A DNA stretch of 64,000 nucleotides from JBAYSY01 sp041675885 (GTDB lineage Bacteria; Pseudomonadota; Alphaproteobacteria; Rhodobacterales; Rhodobacteraceae), in NCBI GenBank assembly GCA_041675885.1, contig JBAYSY010000005.1, positions 21,769 through 85,768 of the forward strand. Reading direction: 5' to 3'. How positions within the stretch are numbered: the first letter of the stretch is position 1; each line of letters opens with the position of its first letter. Below are positions 17,928-26,282 of this stretch, piece after piece. The notes below the pieces were generated by a model that had not been told where the DNA came from, ran no database searches, and worked only from the letters and a program-made list of their open reading frames with translations. The translations under genes were made by a program, and so were the position numbers.

Positions 17928-20900
17928 TCACAGGATGAAGTTGTCCTGTGTCAGGTCGTGCGACCCCTTGATGCTGATCCTGAAGTCGGCCCCCGCACCG
18001 TCCGAGACATTGCCCTCGACCACGGTCCAGGTGTCGCCGTCGCGGAACTCCTCGCTGATCATGAGTTGCCCCTTGCCGGTGAAGCCGTCCGAAACGATGG
18101 TGAACGACTGCCTGCCCGCGGTGCCCGCATCGGCGTCCATATGGCTCAGGTCGATGCGGTCGCCGGGGGTAAAGCCCAGGATCATGTCGCCGTCGGCATC
18201 CCCCGCCGAGTGGAAGCGGAACACGTCGTCGCCGCTGCCGCCGTCCATGATGTTGACGGCCCCGCTGGCGATGATCAGGTCGTTGCCCGATCCGGTGACG
18301 ATGTTCTCGATGCTCCAGATCGTGTCGGTGCCGGTCTGGACACTGGTCACCGTGCCGCGGCCGCCAAGGCCCGATCCCAGGTCGGCGGTGATACCGGCGC
18401 TGATCGCCGACATGTCGAGCGTGTCGCTGCCCTCGCCGCCGTCGTAGAAATCGTCGCCGTCGCCGGTCCCGGCCATGATCACGTCGTCGCCACCGCCGCC
18501 GAACACGGTGTCGCTGCCCGAACCCGCGTCGATCAGGTCGTTCCCGTCGCCGCCGAAGATGCGGTCGTCACCGGCGTCGCCGAACAGCATGTCGTCGCCC
18601 GCGCCGCCGAACAGGTCGTCGTTGCCCGCGCCGCCCAGCGCGATGTCGCGCCCGTCGCCGCCGATGAAGACATCGGTCCCGGCCGTGCCGATGAACACCC
18701 CGCCATCGGCCCCGCCCACGGTGACGCCGGTTCCGGACGGCGGGGCGGGGTCGGCCGGCGGTTCCGGGGCCGTGGTCAGCACCGGCTCGCCGTCTTCGAT
18801 CAGCCGCAGTTGCGATACTTCACCGAAGAAGGTGATGCTGTTGCCGCCGCCCGAAACGGTGACCGAGCCATCGGCATTGAGCACCGCCGAATAGTCCCCG
18901 TCCTGCGCACCTTCAGGCAACAGGATCTGGTCCTGCGGCCGCAGTTCCCCGGCCAGCATGTCGTGGCCGCCGCCGGACTGGAACACCACCCGGTGCGAGG
19001 ATTGCAGCCCGGTGATGTCGATCCCGGTGCCGTTCTCGCTGCCGAAGACACGGATGGTGTTCTGGCTGAGCCCCGATCCGGTGAAGTTGCCGTGGAACGA
19101 GAAGGTGTCGCCGCCAGCCGTGCCCGAGGTGCCGCCGGTCAGCGCGCTGCTGTTGAGGACCAGTTCCTCGACCCCGCGCAACTCACCGATGATCGAATCG
19201 AAACCCTCGCCGTTGCGGGTGACGATGATCGTGGTGCCGCTGTGCAGGTTGGCCGCGTTGAAGGCGTTGTCGGTCGATTGCGTGATCCAGGCGCTGCGGG
19301 TCCAGATCTGGAAATGCTCCGCGCTGTCATCGCCGTTGACGATGAAAGTATCGGTGCCGTTGCCGCCGTTGATCACGTCATGGCCATCGCCGACATTCCA
19401 GATGATCGCATCGTTACCGTTGCCGCCGTCGATCACGTCATCGCCCGGCCCGCCGATCAGCGTATCGGCGCCGTTGCCGCCGAGCAGCGTGTCGTTCCCC
19501 TCGCCGCCCGACAGGCTGTCGTTGCCGGTGCCGCCGGTCAGAGAGTCGTCACCGCCGTTACCGAAGATCGTATCGGCCCCGTTGCCGCCGTCGATTCTGT
19601 CGGCCCCTTCGGTCCCCATGATCAGATCCGGGCCGTTGCCCCCGGCAGAGACCATCCCCACCACCCCGGTCACGTCCGAGATCACCTGTTCGGTGGTGCC
19701 GCCCTCATCCTCGAAGGTCACGACCACCCGCAACGGGCTGTTGACCTGCGCCGCGCCCGGCGTGAAGTTCGTGCCGTTGGCGCCCGGAATGTCGGTCCAG
19801 TCGCCGCCGGTCAGCACCTGCCACTGAATGGCCATGCTGCCCGGCACGATCCCGTCGGCATCCTCGATCTGGCCCAGCGCGACCGCAAGCGCGATGCCCT
19901 GTGTGGGCGCCATGCTGCTGAGGACAGGCTGGCCGGTGGCCGGGGTGTTCTCCGGTTCGGGGTCCGGGTCATCCGGGAACAGGTCCGCGACCGCAACGGT
20001 CTGGTCGCCGAATTGCAGCATCTCGATATTGTAAAGCGTGTCGGTCCCGTCCGAGACCCGGTTGCGCCCGGTGGTCGGGTTGACCGAGTTGGGCGTCATC
20101 GTGTGGTGATCCACGGTGAGGCTGCCGTTCGCGTTCAGGGTGATGGTGTAGTTCTCGAACACATCCCAATAGACGGCGGTGTCGATGCCGCTGTCGTCCC
20201 ACAGGACTTCCCGCACGATCCTGAGCTGGCCGGGGTTGAGCACCCCTTCGACCATCCAGCTTGTCAGGGGCCTGGTCACGCCGCCGATCGTCACGTCGCC
20301 CTGAAGGCTGTCCACCGTGGCGATCTGGCTTCCGGTGCCGTCCGGCCCGCTCATGATCGCGACCCGCACGTTCAGCCAGGCGTCGCCGTCGATCACGTCG
20401 TCGCCGCCCCGGCCCTCGATCAGGTCGCCGCCGCCGCCGCCGAGCAGGATGTTGCCCGCGTCGAACACCAGCCTCATGTCGCCCGAGCCGTCGGCCCAGT
20501 ATTCGGCTTCCTCCATCAGGTCTTCGGTGATGATCTGGTCCAGCCCGGCGATCCGCGCGATCCCTTCAAGGTCCAGTTCGTTGAACATGAAGTTGCCTTC
20601 GGGCGTCGGGTCGGGGATCTGGGTGGGAAGCAGTTCGTCGATCTCGTTGGTGCGGTCGTCGCCCCGGATCACGTCGTCGTAGACCCAGCCCGAGACCGCC
20701 TCGACCTGGCTGTAGCGGTCGCGCAGCACCTCGATCGGCAGCGAGGTGAAGACCTCGATGTTCATGTCGGCGTCGGCCGGGGTCATCTGCCCCTTGTGGA
20801 TCACCCAGTCGAAGCCCCACATGCCGATGAACTTCTGGATGCCCTCGCCCGCGAACATGATGTCGTCGCCCGAGTCGGCGTCGTAGTCGGTATCGCCGCT

Positions 20901-23900
20901 GCCGCCGTTCAGCACGTCATGGCCGATGATGGCCGAGTTGAAGAACAGGTCGCCGGTATCGCCCGCGATGTAGTCGAACCGGCCGCCCGCCTCGACCCAG
21001 TCGTCGCCGGGGCCGCCGAACAGGATGTCGATCCCGTCGCCGCTGATGATGAAATCATCGCCGTTGCCGCCGAAGATCTCGTTGCCGTCCTTGCCGCCGA
21101 TCAGGAAGTCGTTGCCGTCGTCGCCGAACATCACCGCAAGGCCGGTGCCGCCGTGGATCACGTCGTTGCCGTCGCCGCCCTTCAGCACCGAGACATCGCC
21201 GATCGGCGTGCCGGTGTTGATGATGATGTCGTCGCCCGCGCCGCCCTCGGCCTGATCGACGCCCTCGCCGGTCTCGATCCGGTCGTTGCCGGGGCCGCCC
21301 CAGATCATGTCATCGCCGCCGCCGCCGATGATGTGGTTTGGGCCCTCGCCCCCCCGGATCACCGTATGGTCGAAGCCGTTGTAGCGAAGGTAGGCCACGC
21401 CGTCGTTGTCCTCGGGTGCGATCCGCTCCACCAGCGGCGACACCGCGTCGAGGAACGGATCGTCATGGGTCGGGTCGTCCTGACCGGTCAGCATGATCTG
21501 CTTGGCCAGATCGACGTAGAACGAATGATCCGGCGCGAAGAACACGTTGTCGGGCAGGGCAAAGCCGGTCTCGCCCAGGTCGGTGGTGCGCAGCATCATC
21601 TTGCCAAGCGAGTTGGTCTCGATCTCGTTCAGCAGGTTCAGCCCCTGCAAGCGCGCCAGATAGTAGAAACGGTCGCCGTCCTGAAGGTTCTCCAGCTGAA
21701 GCTCGAACACGAAGGCGAAGGTCGAACCGAGCATCCCGCCGAAGGGCATCTTGCGCTCGGCCAGCCCGCCGATCCACAGGTCGATACTGTCCACCCCGGT
21801 TTGCGAGGCCGGGCCGTTCAGGAAATCCACCCGGTCGGCGGGCGCATCATCGTTGCCGAACACCAGCGCGATGGCGGCGTCGCGCTTGTCCTCGATGCTG
21901 CTGACGCCGGTGATGGTCTCATGCGTGCCGTAGGCCGCGATGAAATTGACGATCGAGGCCGGGTTGGCCAGATGCAGCGCGAAATCCGACCAGCTTTCAT
22001 AGGGCCGCAGCCGACCGTCGCCATGCGACATTTCCATGAACTGCGCCCGCGCCTCGTTCAGCGTCGGCATCCCGGTATCGCGGCCGCGGGCAAGGTTGAT
22101 CGTCGCAAGGTCGAGCGGCAGCCCGACCAGTTCGTTGCGCAGCACGTCGGTCACGAATTCGTCGATCTCGTTGCCGACCTGGCCCGACATGCCGCGGATG
22201 ATCGCGCCCGAGACCTCGGCCTGGCCCATGTCGCCCAGCGCGTTGTCGAGATTGCCGAAGCGGACCGGGTTCAGGAAGGCGTCGAACAGGTCGATGCTGA
22301 CGCTGTTGCCTTGCGCGTCGATCGTGTCGATGGTCTGGTTCAGCATCGAATGGCCGAAGCGATAGATCGCATGGGCGAATTCGGCGAAGATCGCCGGGTC
22401 GATCTCGGGGTCCGGCATCACGTCGAAGATGTCGATGTCGGGCTGGATCGAGCGGGCGAACTCCTCGAACACCAGATGCTGGTATTCCATTTCGGTGACG
22501 AATCGCGCGGTCTGGAACAGCCGCTCGCCGTGCCATGCCACGTCATCCACGCTTGCGGGCAGGCTGTCCGCCGGGGCCGCCAGCCATTCGTTGATGAAGT
22601 CGAGATCGCCGGTGGCCAGCACCACCTGCTTGACGTGATCGACCAGCCGGTTGTGCTCGGCGTGGAACACGAAATGGATCGCGCTCAGGCCGATGTTCTC
22701 GTTGCCGCGCCCGTCGCCGGTGATGTAATGCGCGTCGAGAAGCTCATCGTCGTAGTCGGGAAGCTGGCCCATCACGGCCGGGCCGCCGTTATAGCCGATC
22801 TCGTCGTCATCGTCGGGCCGCAGGTTGCCGTTCGCGTCAGTTTTCGGCGCCGCCGTATGGGCGATGTCGTCGAGGAAGGCGATGCCGGTGCGGGCCGCAC
22901 CTTCCGCGCTCGGGTCGATCGGGGCGGCCGGGTTGCCTTCAAGATAGACCGGCGCGCCTTCGCCATCGACGCCCACCATCAGTTGCGGAAAACCGTTCGG
23001 CCCGGGAATGAACGCGCCGTAGGGATCGACCGCCACCACCGGCACGTTGAGCACATCGAGGTCGGTCAGCGCGATCCCCAGCATCTCCCTCACATGGGTC
23101 TTGAGGTCGCCCCAGGTGACAAGGCCGCCCCCGGTTTCCAGCAGCCGCCCGGTGTTCACCGGCCCGTCGGGCGTCATCTCGTACTCGCGCAGGAACACCT
23201 GATGCGACGGGTGCGAGGTATAGGTCTGGTTCTGATCGACCCAGGGCGTCACCACGTTGCGGGCGTCGTCGCCGGTGGTGGCGCGGGTCAGAACCATGAA
23301 GTTGGTGTGCGGGCTGTCGGGGTCGTAAAGCGGGTCGTCCTCCATCAGCGGGATATACACCGTGCCGTTGCCGCCCTTGGCCACGAGGTCGAGCCCGTGG
23401 TCGAAGAACTGGCCGAACAGCGTCAGCAGCGCGTTGAACGACGCCGAAAGCCCCTCATCCGGCGCGGTATTGGGAATCCGCACCGTCGGCCCGTCCATCT
23501 CGATCCCGTGTTGGTCGAGCAGGTCGCCCAGCGTCGTTTCCGCTGTGTCCAGGGCGGTCTGGGCGGCATCGACCTGCCCTTGGGCAAGCTCGATAAAGGC
23601 CGGAATCCCGCTGGTCTCGGCCTGTGCAAGCAGCGCCTCCGCCACGGCAAGCGCCGCCGCCGCCGTCCCGACCCCGGCATGGGCGCCGGAAATCCCGGCG
23701 ATGGTGTCGAGCAGCTCCTGCCCCTCAAGCTCCAGCGGCTTCAGCGCGGTGGCGATGGCGGCCGGGTTGTTCAGGGTCTGATCGACGATCAGGTTCGAGA
23801 TCAGCCGCGGCTCGTAATCCACCACGCCGCCCGGCAGGCCGTAATCGTTGTTGTTGCCGCCGGTCGCCCCGTCATACATCGCGGGCATCGCGCCGTTGCC

Positions 23901-24125
23901 CGACCGGAAATCCACATCGGTCAGTTGCGGGAACGGCTCGCCCGAGGCGCCGAACTGCTCGCGCCCCGGCACGAAGTTGTTGTAGCTGCCATCGACCGTC
24001 CGCAGCCCCCAGGGCAGCAGCGAACTGCCCACGAGCGCGTCGAGCGATTCGCCGCCCGCGTGGCGTTCCGCGATGATGATCTGTTGCAGGATGAATTCGA
24101 GGTCGTTCCGGATCAGCTTGACCAT
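17928..24125 (-). CDS. Giant secreted RTX animal-type haem peroxidase (peroxicin-like)
   Basis: A 2065-residue protein. The animal haem-peroxidase domain spans about residues 20-900. The distal motif is GQFFDHGLD with Gln239 and His243; the EHNR motif is at 490-493; the proximal haem ligand is His592 in IYRFGHSML. In mammalian peroxidases the residue before EHN is the catalytic Arg; here it is Ala489 (FHAEHNRL). RTX calcium-binding blocks follow at about 920-1100, 1490-1590 and 1810-1905, with an Ig-like region near 1410-1480 and a C-terminal secretion-signal-like end (SHDLTQDNFIL). There is no signal peptide, as expected for type I export by the exporter genes immediately downstream. The start MVKLIRNDLEF has GGGGGA upstream. 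Known relatives oxidise halides or iodide or have antibacterial roles; the substrate is not evident here. Confidence 0.88.
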   Translation of the reverse strand: MVKLIRNDLEFILQQIIIAERHAGGESLDALVGSSLLPWGLRTVDGSYNNFVPGREQFGASGEPFPQLTDVDFRSGNGAMPAMYDGATGGNNNDYGLPGGVVDYEPRLISNLIVDQTLNNPAAIATALKPLELEGQELLDTIAGISGAHAGVGTAAAALAVAEALLAQAETSGIPAFIELAQGQVDAAQTALDTAETTLGDLLDQHGIEMDGPTVRIPNTAPDEGLSASFNALLTLFGQFFDHGLDLVAKGGNGTVYIPLMEDDPLYDPDSPHTNFMVLTRATTGDDARNVVTPWVDQNQTYTSHPSHQVFLREYEMTPDGPVNTGRLLETGGGLVTWGDLKTHVREMLGIALTDLDVLNVPVVAVDPYGAFIPGPNGFPQLMVGVDGEGAPVYLEGNPAAPIDPSAEGAARTGIAFLDDIAHTAAPKTDANGNLRPDDDDEIGYNGGPAVMGQLPDYDDELLDAHYITGDGRGNENIGLSAIHFVFHAEHNRLVDHVKQVVLATGDLDFINEWLAAPADSLPASVDDVAWHGERLFQTARFVTEMEYQHLVFEEFARSIQPDIDIFDVMPDPEIDPAIFAEFAHAIYRFGHSMLNQTIDTIDAQGNSVSIDLFDAFLNPVRFGNLDNALGDMGQAEVSGAIIRGMSGQVGNEIDEFVTDVLRNELVGLPLDLATINLARGRDTGMPTLNEARAQFMEMSHGDGRLRPYESWSDFALHLANPASIVNFIAAYGTHETITGVSSIEDKRDAAIALVFGNDDAPADRVDFLNGPASQTGVDSIDLWIGGLAERKMPFGGMLGSTFAFVFELQLENLQDGDRFYYLARLQGLNLLNEIETNSLGKMMLRTTDLGETGFALPDNVFFAPDHSFYVDLAKQIMLTGQDDPTHDDPFLDAVSPLVERIAPEDNDGVAYLRYNGFDHTVIRGGEGPNHIIGGGGDDMIWGGPGNDRIETGEGVDQAEGGAGDDIIINTGTPIGDVSVLKGGDGNDVIHGGTGLAVMFGDDGNDFLIGGKDGNEIFGGNGDDFIISGDGIDILFGGPGDDWVEAGGRFDYIAGDTGDLFFNSAIIGHDVLNGGSGDTDYDADSGDDIMFAGEGIQKFIGMWGFDWVIHKGQMTPADADMNIEVFTSLPIEVLRDRYSQVEAVSGWVYDDVIRGDDRTNEIDELLPTQIPDPTPEGNFMFNELDLEGIARIAGLDQIITEDLMEEAEYWADGSGDMRLVFDAGNILLGGGGGDLIEGRGGDDVIDGDAWLNVRVAIMSGPDGTGSQIATVDSLQGDVTIGGVTRPLTSWMVEGVLNPGQLRIVREVLWDDSGIDTAVYWDVFENYTITLNANGSLTVDHHTMTPNSVNPTTGRNRVSDGTDTLYNIEMLQFGDQTVAVADLFPDDPDPEPENTPATGQPVLSSMAPTQGIALAVALGQIEDADGIVPGSMAIQWQVLTGGDWTDIPGANGTNFTPGAAQVNSPLRVVVTFEDEGGTTEQVISDVTGVVGMVSAGGNGPDLIMGTEGADRIDGGNGADTIFGNGGDDSLTGGTGNDSLSGGEGNDTLLGGNGADTLIGGPGDDVIDGGNGNDAIIWNVGDGHDVINGGNGTDTFIVNGDDSAEHFQIWTRSAWITQSTDNAFNAANLHSGTTIIVTRNGEGFDSIIGELRGVEELVLNSSALTGGTSGTAGGDTFSFHGNFTGSGLSQNTIRVFGSENGTGIDITGLQSSHRVVFQSGGGHDMLAGELRPQDQILLPEGAQDGDYSAVLNADGSVTVSGGGNSITFFGEVSQLRLIEDGEPVLTTAPEPPADPAPPSGTGVTVGGADGGVFIGTAGTDVFIGGDGRDIALGGAGNDDLFGGAGDDMLFGDAGDDRIFGGDGNDLIDAGSGSDTVFGGGGDDVIMAGTGDGDDFYDGGEGSDTLDMSAISAGITADLGSGLGGRGTVTSVQTGTDTIWSIENIVTGSGNDLIIASGAVNIMDGGSGDDVFRFHSAGDADGDMILGFTPGDRIDLSHMDADAGTAGRQSFTIVSDGFTGKGQLMISEEFRDGDTWTVVEGNVSDGAGADFRISIKGSHDLTQDNFIL

Positions 24126-24216
24126 GGTATCCCCCAGATGTCCGAAAGGCCGCACAGGACGGCGTGTCAATCCGACCTCAGGGTGCCGTGGACCGGCCCG
24201 GCGCGATATCTCCGGT

Positions 24217-24283
24217 GGTCCGGTGAATTGATGGCCGAAAGGTCCGGAATTCACCGGACCAAGGTCCGAACATTTCCCGGACC
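24217..24283. promoter_or_regulatory. Array of GGTCCGG/CCGGACC heptamers upstream of the peroxidase gene
   Basis: Within 67 bases there are GGTCCGG at 24217 and 24241, CCGGACC at 24254 and 24277, and a six-of-seven GGTCCGA at 24263. The outer pair extends to a perfect 13-bp inverted repeat (GGTCCGGTGAATT at 24217-24229 against AATTCACCGGACC at 24248-24260). The array starts 92 bases upstream of the peroxidase ATG and ends 108 bases upstream of the divergent GntR gene. This is likely an operator cluster for an unidentified regulator, or a strong cruciform. Confidence 0.6.
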
Positions 24284-24368
24284 GAAGTCCCGGCCAGGGT
24301 CGGCGGCGGGCATGGCGCGGGGGCGCCGTCGGGCCGGTTGATCCTGCCAGACGGCCTGTGTATTTTCC

Positions 24369-24378
24369 GTGTCCACAA
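24369..24378. promoter_or_regulatory. GntR-like operator half-match at the regulator's own leader
   Basis: GTGTCCACAA lies 13 bases before the regulator start. Nine of its bases (TGTCCACAA) match the complement of the perfect palindrome core TTGTGGACAA at 25142-25151 upstream of the deaminase gene. The GT-N2-AC pattern is typical of FCD-type GntR operators. Autorepression is inferred. Confidence 0.45.
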
Positions 24379-24391
24379 TGGAGTGGCGCGA

Positions 24392-25126
24392 ATGGCGAAA
24401 CAGGACACCGGCACTGGCTCTGGCACCGGCACTGGTTCCAGCATCGGGACGGAACGCAAGCGCGGCTCCGGGGTGAAGACGGTCTTCACCATGTTGCGCG
24501 ACGAGATTCTCGACCTCACCCTGCCGCCGGGCAGCCCGCTGGACGAGGTGCAGCTTGCCGAGCGTTTCGCCATGTCGCGCACCCCGATCCGCGAGGCGCT
24601 GGCCCGGCTTGCCGGGGAGGGGCTGGTCGAGACGCTGCCGAACCGCTCGACCATGGTGGCGCGGATCGACTTTCTGAACATGCACACCTTTTTCGACGCG
24701 CTGACGCTGATGTATCGGGTCACCACCCGGCTTGCCGCGCAGCATCACCGGCCCGCCGATCTGCACATCATCCGCGCCCGGCAGGCGGAATTCGCCGCGG
24801 CGGTGGCGGCCGAGGACGCGCTGGCGATGATCTCGGCCAACCGCGAGTTCCACGCCGCGATCGCCGAGGCCGGGCGCAACCCCTATTTCACCGCGCTGTT
24901 CTGCCGACTGCTGGACGAGGGGCGGCGGATCCTGCGGCTTTACTACCAGTCGTTCAACGACCGGCTGCCGGAACGCTATGTGACCGAACACGAGGAAATC
25001 ATCGCCGCCGTCGAGGCGCGCGATATCGGGCTGTGCGACCGGCTGGCGCGGGCCCATGCCGACCAGATCGTGCGCCAGATCCAGGACCTGTTTTCCCGCG
25101 ACCGGCGGCAGGATGTGCCGCTCTGA
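24392..25126 (+). CDS. GntR-family regulator, FCD (FadR) subfamily, probable hydroxyproline regulator
   Basis: A 244-residue transcription factor. A Gly/Thr/Ser-rich N-terminal tail precedes the winged helix (GVKTVFTMLRDEILDLTLPPGSPLDEVQLAERFAMSRTPIREALARLAGEGLV), which is a textbook GntR DNA-binding domain. The C-terminal FCD helical domain has the metal-binding His pattern (NREFHAAIAEAG...EHEEIIAAVEARD...RAHADQIVRQI). Start at 24392 is set by GGAG eight bases upstream. It opens the hydroxyproline island, 106 bases before the deaminase gene, and two similar dyads (24369 and 25139) flank it, so it probably represses itself and the catabolic genes. Known relatives in this context sense hydroxyproline or pathway intermediates; the ligand here is inference. 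Confidence 0.88.
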   Translation: MAKQDTGTGSGTGTGSSIGTERKRGSGVKTVFTMLRDEILDLTLPPGSPLDEVQLAERFAMSRTPIREALARLAGEGLVETLPNRSTMVARIDFLNMHTFFDALTLMYRVTTRLAAQHHRPADLHIIRARQAEFAAAVAAEDALAMISANREFHAAIAEAGRNPYFTALFCRLLDEGRRILRLYYQSFNDRLPERYVTEHEEIIAAVEARDIGLCDRLARAHADQIVRQIQDLFSRDRRQDVPL

Positions 25127-25138
25127 CATCCTGCACAG

Positions 25139-25154
25139 TTCTTGTGGACAAGAA
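25139..25154. promoter_or_regulatory. Perfect palindrome TTCTTGTGGACAAGAA, probable GntR operator
   Basis: A 7-bp perfect inverted repeat with a GG centre lies 13 bases past the GntR stop and 79 bases before the deaminase start. Its core TTGTGGACAA follows the GT-N2-AC pattern of FCD-type GntR sites and recurs with one mismatch at 24369-24378. Confidence 0.55.
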
Positions 25155-25232
25155 TTATGCAATGCACGATGATACGGGCAAAGGGACGGATTCGCCCCTG
25201 TAGCCCATACCCCAGCCCGCAAAGGAAAGCCG

Positions 25233-26198
25233 ATGGATACCGAGATCTTCACCGGGGTGATCCCGGCCCTGATGACGCCCTGCAAGGCAGACCGCAGCCC
25301 CGATTTCGACGCGCTGGTGCGCAAGGGCCGCGAACTTGTCGCCATCGGCATGTCGGCGGTGGTCTATTGCGGCTCGATGGGGGATTGGCCGCTTCTGACC
25401 GACGCGCAGCGGATGGAGGGGGTGGAACATCTCGTCAAGGCCGGGCTTCGGGTGATCGTCGGCACCGGCGCGATCAACACCGCCTCCGCCGTCGCACTTG
25501 CCCGCCACGCGCAGGAGGCGGGCGCGCATGGGCTGATGGTGATCCCGCGGGTTCTGTCGCGCGGCCCCTCTCCGGTGGCGCAGCGAGCGCATTTCAAGGC
25601 AATCCTGACCGCCGCGCCCAAACTGCCCGCGATCATCTACAACAGCCCGCAATACGGCTTTGCGACCCGCGCCGACCTGTTCTTCGCGCTGCGGGCCGAA
25701 CATCCGAACCTGGTCGGGTTCAAGGAGTTCGGCGGCAAGGACGACATGCGCTACGCGGCCGAGTTCATCACCTCGGCCGATGACGGGGTGATCCTGATGG
25801 TCGGGGTCGATACCTGCGTGCTGGACGGTTTCGTCAACTGCGGCGCGACCGGCACGATCACCGGAATCGGCTGCTGCCTCCCGCGCGAGGTGCTGCATCT
25901 GTGCAACCTCAGCCGGGCGGCGGCGGCGGGCGACCCCGAGGCCCGCCAGCGGGCGCAGGAGCTGGAGCAGGCGCTGGCGGTGCTGTCGTCGTTCGACGAG
26001 GGGCCGGACCTGGTGCTTTACTACAAGTACCTGCTGGAGATGGAGGGCGAAGCCGAATACCGGCTGCATTTCAACGAATTCGACGCCCTGACCGAAAGCC
26101 AGCGCGGCTATGCGACGGCGCAATACCGGCTGTTCAAGGCCTGGTATGAGGAGTGGAGCCGCTTGCCCGGCGCGGTGCAAAGCTGCAAGGTGGCCTGA
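25233..26198 (+). CDS. DHDPS-family lyase, probable 1-pyrroline-4-hydroxy-2-carboxylate deaminase
   Basis: A 321-residue class I aldolase-fold protein. The Schiff-base lysine is Lys164 in LVGFKEFGG, and the conserved tyrosine is Tyr136 in IIYNSP; the family substrate loop appears as YCGSMGDWPLLTDAQR (GSTGE equivalent altered). In hydroxyproline catabolism this type of enzyme converts 1-pyrroline-4-hydroxy-2-carboxylate to 2-oxoglutarate semialdehyde and ammonia. The neighbours (epimerase, D-hydroxyproline oxidase, ABC importer, GntR regulator) support that role over dihydrodipicolinate synthase, which is also normally about 290 residues. Preceded by a GntR-like palindrome and AAAGG about eight bases before the ATG. 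Confidence 0.82.
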   Translation: MDTEIFTGVIPALMTPCKADRSPDFDALVRKGRELVAIGMSAVVYCGSMGDWPLLTDAQRMEGVEHLVKAGLRVIVGTGAINTASAVALARHAQEAGAHGLMVIPRVLSRGPSPVAQRAHFKAILTAAPKLPAIIYNSPQYGFATRADLFFALRAEHPNLVGFKEFGGKDDMRYAAEFITSADDGVILMVGVDTCVLDGFVNCGATGTITGIGCCLPREVLHLCNLSRAAAAGDPEARQRAQELEQALAVLSSFDEGPDLVLYYKYLLEMEGEAEYRLHFNEFDALTESQRGYATAQYRLFKAWYEEWSRLPGAVQSCKVA

Positions 26199-26282
26199 GC
26201 GGGGTCAACACTCTGCGCAACAAAGGGCGGCGGCCGACACGATCAACAGACGCCACCCTTCGCCGTTCCGGGGCCACGGAGA

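Noticed and set aside
17757..24341. A 2194-codon open frame on the plus strand antisense to the peroxidase gene
   Set aside because: It mirrors RTX/GD-rich codons of the real gene in high-GC DNA, is rich in Arg, His, Gly, Val and Asp without domains, and has no ribosome-binding site.
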